This document shows, piece after piece, positions 61,801 through 64,000 of a stretch of 64,000 nt of DNA; position 1 is the stretch's first letter; each line of letters opens with the position of its first letter. This DNA is from Maridesulfovibrio ferrireducens. GTDB lineage: Bacteria > Desulfobacterota > Desulfovibrionia > Desulfovibrionales > Desulfovibrionaceae. Made by a program: the position numbers and the translations under genes. The stretch spans positions 204,916 through 268,915 of the forward strand of contig NZ_JAEINN010000004.1 of NCBI RefSeq assembly GCF_016342405.1, written 5' to 3'. Under the pieces are notes generated by a model, which did no database searches, was not told the DNA's origin, and saw only the letters and a program-made list of their open reading frames with translations.

Positions 61801-64000
61801 CATTCGCCAGCTGTATTTTGAGAGAGTGTTCCGTCCGTACCGACTAGAGTGAGATTCTGCACAGTGAGCAGGGCGTTATCGGTGTCAACATCATTCGCAG
61901 TGGCAAGCAGCGTTTCTTGGGTAATGATGATGTCGGTATCTTCGTTTGTGGTTACAACAACCGGAGTGCTGGTCGGCGCATCATTAATCCCTTCAATATC
62001 GAAGGTCAGTTTGGCGGTTGATCGGGCACCTTCGCTGTCGATCACGGTATATTTGAAGGTTTCAGTTGCTCCGCTGTTCTCTGAGAGAGCATCGGAAGCT
62101 TGCTGATCAGCTACATAAGAATACGTTCCATCGGCACTGACGGTAAGTGTTCCGTATTTTCCAATAATGGTTGAGTCTTCATCACCATTAACAACCTTCT
62201 GGTTGTGGGGGTGGCCTTCATCATCAGTGAATGAAACATTAACTACGTTCAGTTGGGTTGTATTGCTGCCTTCGTCGCTGTAGTCCGTGTCTTCGGCATC
62301 AGTGGCGTTATCCAACAGGTTCCCTTTGGAAGGGGCGACAGTGTTGTCGTTGTAGGCTTCAGAGGCAGTGTCGTGTTCGTTATGCAGTGCCGGAGCATCA
62401 TTTCTGGCAAAAACCGAGATAGTAGATGTCGCGGTGTTGCTGACACCTTTATTGTCATCGGTAACAGTTACGTTGATAATGCGTTCAGTCGTATCTGGAG
62501 TTTCGCTGTTATTGTAGAATGATACTGAGCGGATAGCAGCTTCAAAGTCAGCAGGGGAGGCGGTATGTCCTTCTGCCGCTGACAGGGTAACGATTATTTT
62601 GCCGTTATCTTCTGTTGTGGAAGCTGTGATGTTTTCCGGTAGGTTACCTACACGCAACAGATCTCCGTCCATGGCGTTGGTCAGCACAATTTCGGCAGTG
62701 GTCATTGTTGTGCTGTCTACATCTGCAATTGTGAGTCCTGCCGATGCTACATATACTTGGCCTGCATCTTCAATGAAGGTTGCATGGTATCCGGTTCCGT
62801 CTGATCCTTCGGCTGGGCTGAGGCGGACGACTACGTCTAAATAATCTTTATCCCCGCCGTTTTTTACATCTTCCATACGGATGAGGGTTGTGCCTCCCTC
62901 CTCCGTCGTAATAATGAAATGACCGGGAGCCGGAGTTCCATCATTCGCTTTATTACCTGATGTTTCTTCGCTACCATTCAGAGTATCCGGATTGTTTTCC
63001 ATCTGGGAAAAATAAACAGATTTAGCTGAGGGGTCTCCGTTTACATTAAGAATTATTTTTCCGTTAGCGGAAGTGAAAGAAAGTTCATTGTCTGCAAGGT
63101 CGGGGTAGTATCTACCTCCGTCTGAAATTAGAAAATACTGATAAGAATGTCCTTCGGGTAAAGTTCCAAGGACATGATTTGAACCAGTGGTCAGCGCATT
63201 CTGATCGTTTATAAAAACTTGAGGATCAGAAGGGTTCTCACCGTTAGCGTCAACCTGATAGACTCCGAATATATTGATAAATGATGCCGATTCGCTAACA
63301 AAAGTCATTTTAAGATGAGAATCACCATCAAGGTCAATGGCCGGCGCATCGTTTTCGCCAAGAATATCCAAGCATAGAGTGGCTTGACTTTTCTCGCCGT
63401 CGGGATCGGTGATAGTATATTCGAATTTTTCACGGGTGTAACCATTGTTGCCGTCATCGGGGCTGCTTGGAAGAGCGTCTACAGCATCTTTATCAGTAAT
63501 GTATGAATAGGTTCCGTCGCTATTGATAGTCAGTTCACCGTATTTCCCAACAATAGTGGAGGAACTGCCGGATTCAACCTCGACATTCTGTACGTCACCG
63601 CTTTCGTCAGTGAATGAAATATTGTTGACCGTAAGCTGATTTGTATCTTTATCGCCTTCTGTGAGGTCTATATTATCAACGTCCGTATCATTTGAAAGGA
63701 CATTTCCTGTGGCAGGATCGATGTCGTGGTCATTTTCGCGAAAGTTGTTAACCTCGTGGTTAGCTATGGGCGCATCGTTAACTGCGTCAACAGTAACAGT
63801 GCCCGTCACCTTGGTGATGTTATTGTTTTCCGCACTGTCATTTATTTCGAAGTTGAATCTTACTTCACCGTTAAAATCTTTATTAGGTGAGAAAGTCCAT
63901 GTGCCGTCTGCGTTTTCGGAGATTGTTCCGTCCGTACCGACTAGAGTGAGATTCTGCACAGTGAGCAGGGCGTTATCGGTGTCAACATCATTCGCAGTGG
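58893..64000 (-). CDS. Giant RTX adhesin with VCBS/cadherin-like repeats and a von Willebrand A domain (N-terminus outside the window)
   Basis: The C-terminal 1700 or so residues of a type I secreted adhesin are visible, and the frame is open to the window edge. From the N-terminal side there are two long super-repeats of about 699 residues. Each holds Ig/cadherin-like units ending in VDAVNDAP and a DUF4114-like domain (MEDLPHNSNNDFDDIV and MEDVKNGGDKDYLDVV). The first also carries VCBS-type units. Then comes a von Willebrand A domain (coding 60330-59700) with MIDAS residues DTSGS, GGTN and TDG, and RTX nonapeptides (59410-59240). The C-terminal signal region follows. The N-terminal retention module and LapG cleavage site would lie beyond 64000. 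It should be the substrate of the secretion operon at 50.9-57.3 kb and of the TolC-type channel just downstream. Confidence 0.93.
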   Translation of the reverse strand, partial: TANDVDTDNALLTVQNLTLVGTDGTISENADGTWTFSPNKDFNGEVRFNFEINDSAENNNITKVTGTVTVDAVNDAPIANHEVNNFRENDHDIDPATGNVLSNDTDVDNIDLTEGDKDTNQLTVNNISFTDESGDVQNVEVESGSSSTIVGKYGELTINSDGTYSYITDKDAVDALPSSPDDGNNGYTREKFEYTITDPDGEKSQATLCLDILGENDAPAIDLDGDSHLKMTFVSESASFINIFGVYQVDANGENPSDPQVFINDQNALTTGSNHVLGTLPEGHSYQYFLISDGGRYYPDLADNELSFTSANGKIILNVNGDPSAKSVYFSQMENNPDTLNGSEETSGNKANDGTPAPGHFIITTEEGGTTLIRMEDVKNGGDKDYLDVVVRLSPAEGSDGTGYHATFIEDAGQVYVASAGLTIADVDSTTMTTAEIVLTNAMDGDLLRVGNLPENITASTTEDNGKIIVTLSAAEGHTASPADFEAAIRSVSFYNNSETPDTTERIINVTVTDDNKGVSNTATSTISVFARNDAPALHNEHDTASEAYNDNTVAPSKGNLLDNATDAEDTDYSDEGSNTTQLNVVNVSFTDDEGHPHNQKVVNGDEDSTIIGKYGTLTVSADGTYSYVADQQASDALSENSGATETFKYTVIDSEGARSTAKLTFDIEGINDAPTSTPVVVTTNEDTDIIITQETLLATANDVDTDNALLTVQNLTLVGTDGTLSQNTAGEWVFSPNKDFNGEVKFNFDINDGSKNNNITQATGTITVDAVNDAPTIDLNGDNGQIEMTFVEENAAFNNIFGVYVVDENGNPSNPQILITDQNTLVELEGEKIASLPEGLHYEYFLIADGADHYSSTSTLSFETVGDQLILKVNGEASKSPVYFSEDQYNPGGHNHFRTVNNDDGSTTVSMEDLPHNSNNDFDDIVINITPGTVHESTFTEDAGGISIASTDLKIGDVDSATMTNAKIVLTNFKNGDHLNTEDLPDGISASAPQIIDGKLIIILTATDGTTAPLGKFEAAIQSVTFSNESDTPDTADRHIEVTVTDDHNVASNTATATIHVNAINDAPEAINDTASISEDSPTSIEGNVLTNDSDGEADHLTVIKVDGIGNDVGTEIKGQYGKITIKADGSYTYEIDNDNATVQALNDNESLSETITYTVSDGHGGTDTANLEISIAGKDDSSVIIGSNGDENAPINGGSAADILSGDFGGSISGTTAVPLNYNYVVMMDTSGSMDGNDLANMKTAMNTMLNSLQNEVNKTGGTVTLHLMSFDTDVDGAQTYTLTKNGSHAEATTFINNLNAYGGTNYEDAFMDALSWTQSHSAYADQTHALFITDGAPTYYNTPSGIAGNGRHTSTSNLQHLFGISKNDQVNDIANLQNAVDSLRAVAIGMNSTTRLNGANIYIDGIKVDTQGELMNAIDSTGHALVVQYSSDLNQTLDVIIKDTLQLEDAGADQIYGGGGNDLIFGDTINTNTLADLHNINLPEGSGWKVFEELEAKPNWSKDDTRDYIKEHHVELGQETLDSEGHGRQGGDDTISGGSGDDIIYGQEGNDIIYGGDGDDILLGGSGDDILIAGSGNNYIVTGEGADKIIIDKSFINTDSEDSTYITVNDFDANHDSIQVTTDTVDNMTYTGFAGNSTESAYTELLFDNGTSDTSDDIVVKLMGIAPADFHTDLVDTAISSDMNSLIQNIIDHPETNS
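59239..59405 (-). repeat. RTX nonapeptide block of the giant adhesin
   Basis: Five or more GGSGDDIIYG-type units in a row bind calcium and guide folding after secretion. A single further unit (GGGGNDLIFG) lies upstream at about 59600-59630. Confidence 0.85.
61827..61903 (-). repeat. Adhesin super-repeat, exact copy A
   Basis: These 77 bases are identical to 63924-64000, with a start-to-start distance of 2097 bp (699 codons). They encode the start of one Ig-like unit (DVDTDNALLTVQNLTLVGTDG). The flanking sequence is also similar but diverged, and the match may continue past the window edge. Confidence 0.9.
63924..64000 (-). repeat. Adhesin super-repeat, exact copy B
   Basis: This is the second copy of the 77-base identity with 61827-61903. 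It runs to the window edge, so the true length of identity is not known from this window. Confidence 0.9.

Noticed and set aside
1..64000. tRNA, rRNA, CRISPR arrays, insertion sequences, prophage or integrase genes
   Set aside because: Reading both strands I found no T-loop-like tRNA signature, no array of spaced short repeats and no transposase or integrase motif. A covariance-model search would be needed to exclude small RNA genes.

Overview
This 64 kb window comes from the chromosome of a sulfate-reducing deltaproteobacterium of the Desulfovibrionales. Its moderate, AT-leaning base composition suggests the marine Maridesulfovibrio-like group, although that placement is inference. The diagnostic locus is a complete hmcABCDEF set encoding a 16-heme cytochrome and its transmembrane electron-transfer complex, followed by Rrf1-like and Rrf2-like regulators. 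I saw no rRNA, tRNA, CRISPR array, insertion sequence or phage gene.

Layout. 0-5 kb: a gene end, a conserved hypothetical, lgt, and a FecR-domain protein with RTX repeats. 5-15 kb, mostly minus strand: an NSS-family sodium symporter, a two-gene lipoprotein operon (TraT-like protein plus trypsin-like protease), and a double BadF-type activase with a glutamine cyclotransferase. 15-20 kb: a TPR protein and a Uup-KtrB-KtrA cluster. 20-26 kb: an HPt protein, a DAHP synthase-chorismate mutase fusion, aroB and a metC-like gene, then small secreted and YkgJ-type proteins. 26-29 kb: trpB under a classical tryptophan attenuator with a 22-residue leader peptide, divergent from a transaldolase and an EFR1-type flavodoxin-ferredoxin. 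29-35 kb: a complete peptide/nickel-type ABC importer. 35-49 kb: an NMN/nicotinamide riboside pair (pnuC and a NadR-like kinase) downstream of a long redox-signalling and electron-transfer cluster. That cluster holds a heme-c sensor kinase, an Rrf2 regulator, a hybrid kinase, two single-domain receivers, a tandem Usp and hmcA-F. 50-64 kb: a Lap-like biofilm adhesin system.

How the genes work together. The Hmc complex moves electrons between periplasmic cytochromes and the cytoplasmic side. The genes behind it could sense redox state: a sensor kinase carries two heme-c motifs in its periplasmic domain, two kinases carry cysteine-containing PAS domains, and Rrf2 has a three-cysteine motif. A cluster of AGGTAT/ATACCT inverted repeats upstream of hmcA is a candidate operator. 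The adhesin system has a type I secretion ATPase, an HlyD-type adaptor, a LapG-like protease, a TolC-type outer-membrane protein and a giant RTX adhesin. In the place of LapD, the c-di-GMP receptor of Pseudomonas, stands a membrane protein with a periplasmic domain, a PAS domain and a degenerate HD-GYP domain. Together with the trpB attenuator, this is the most interesting content of the window.
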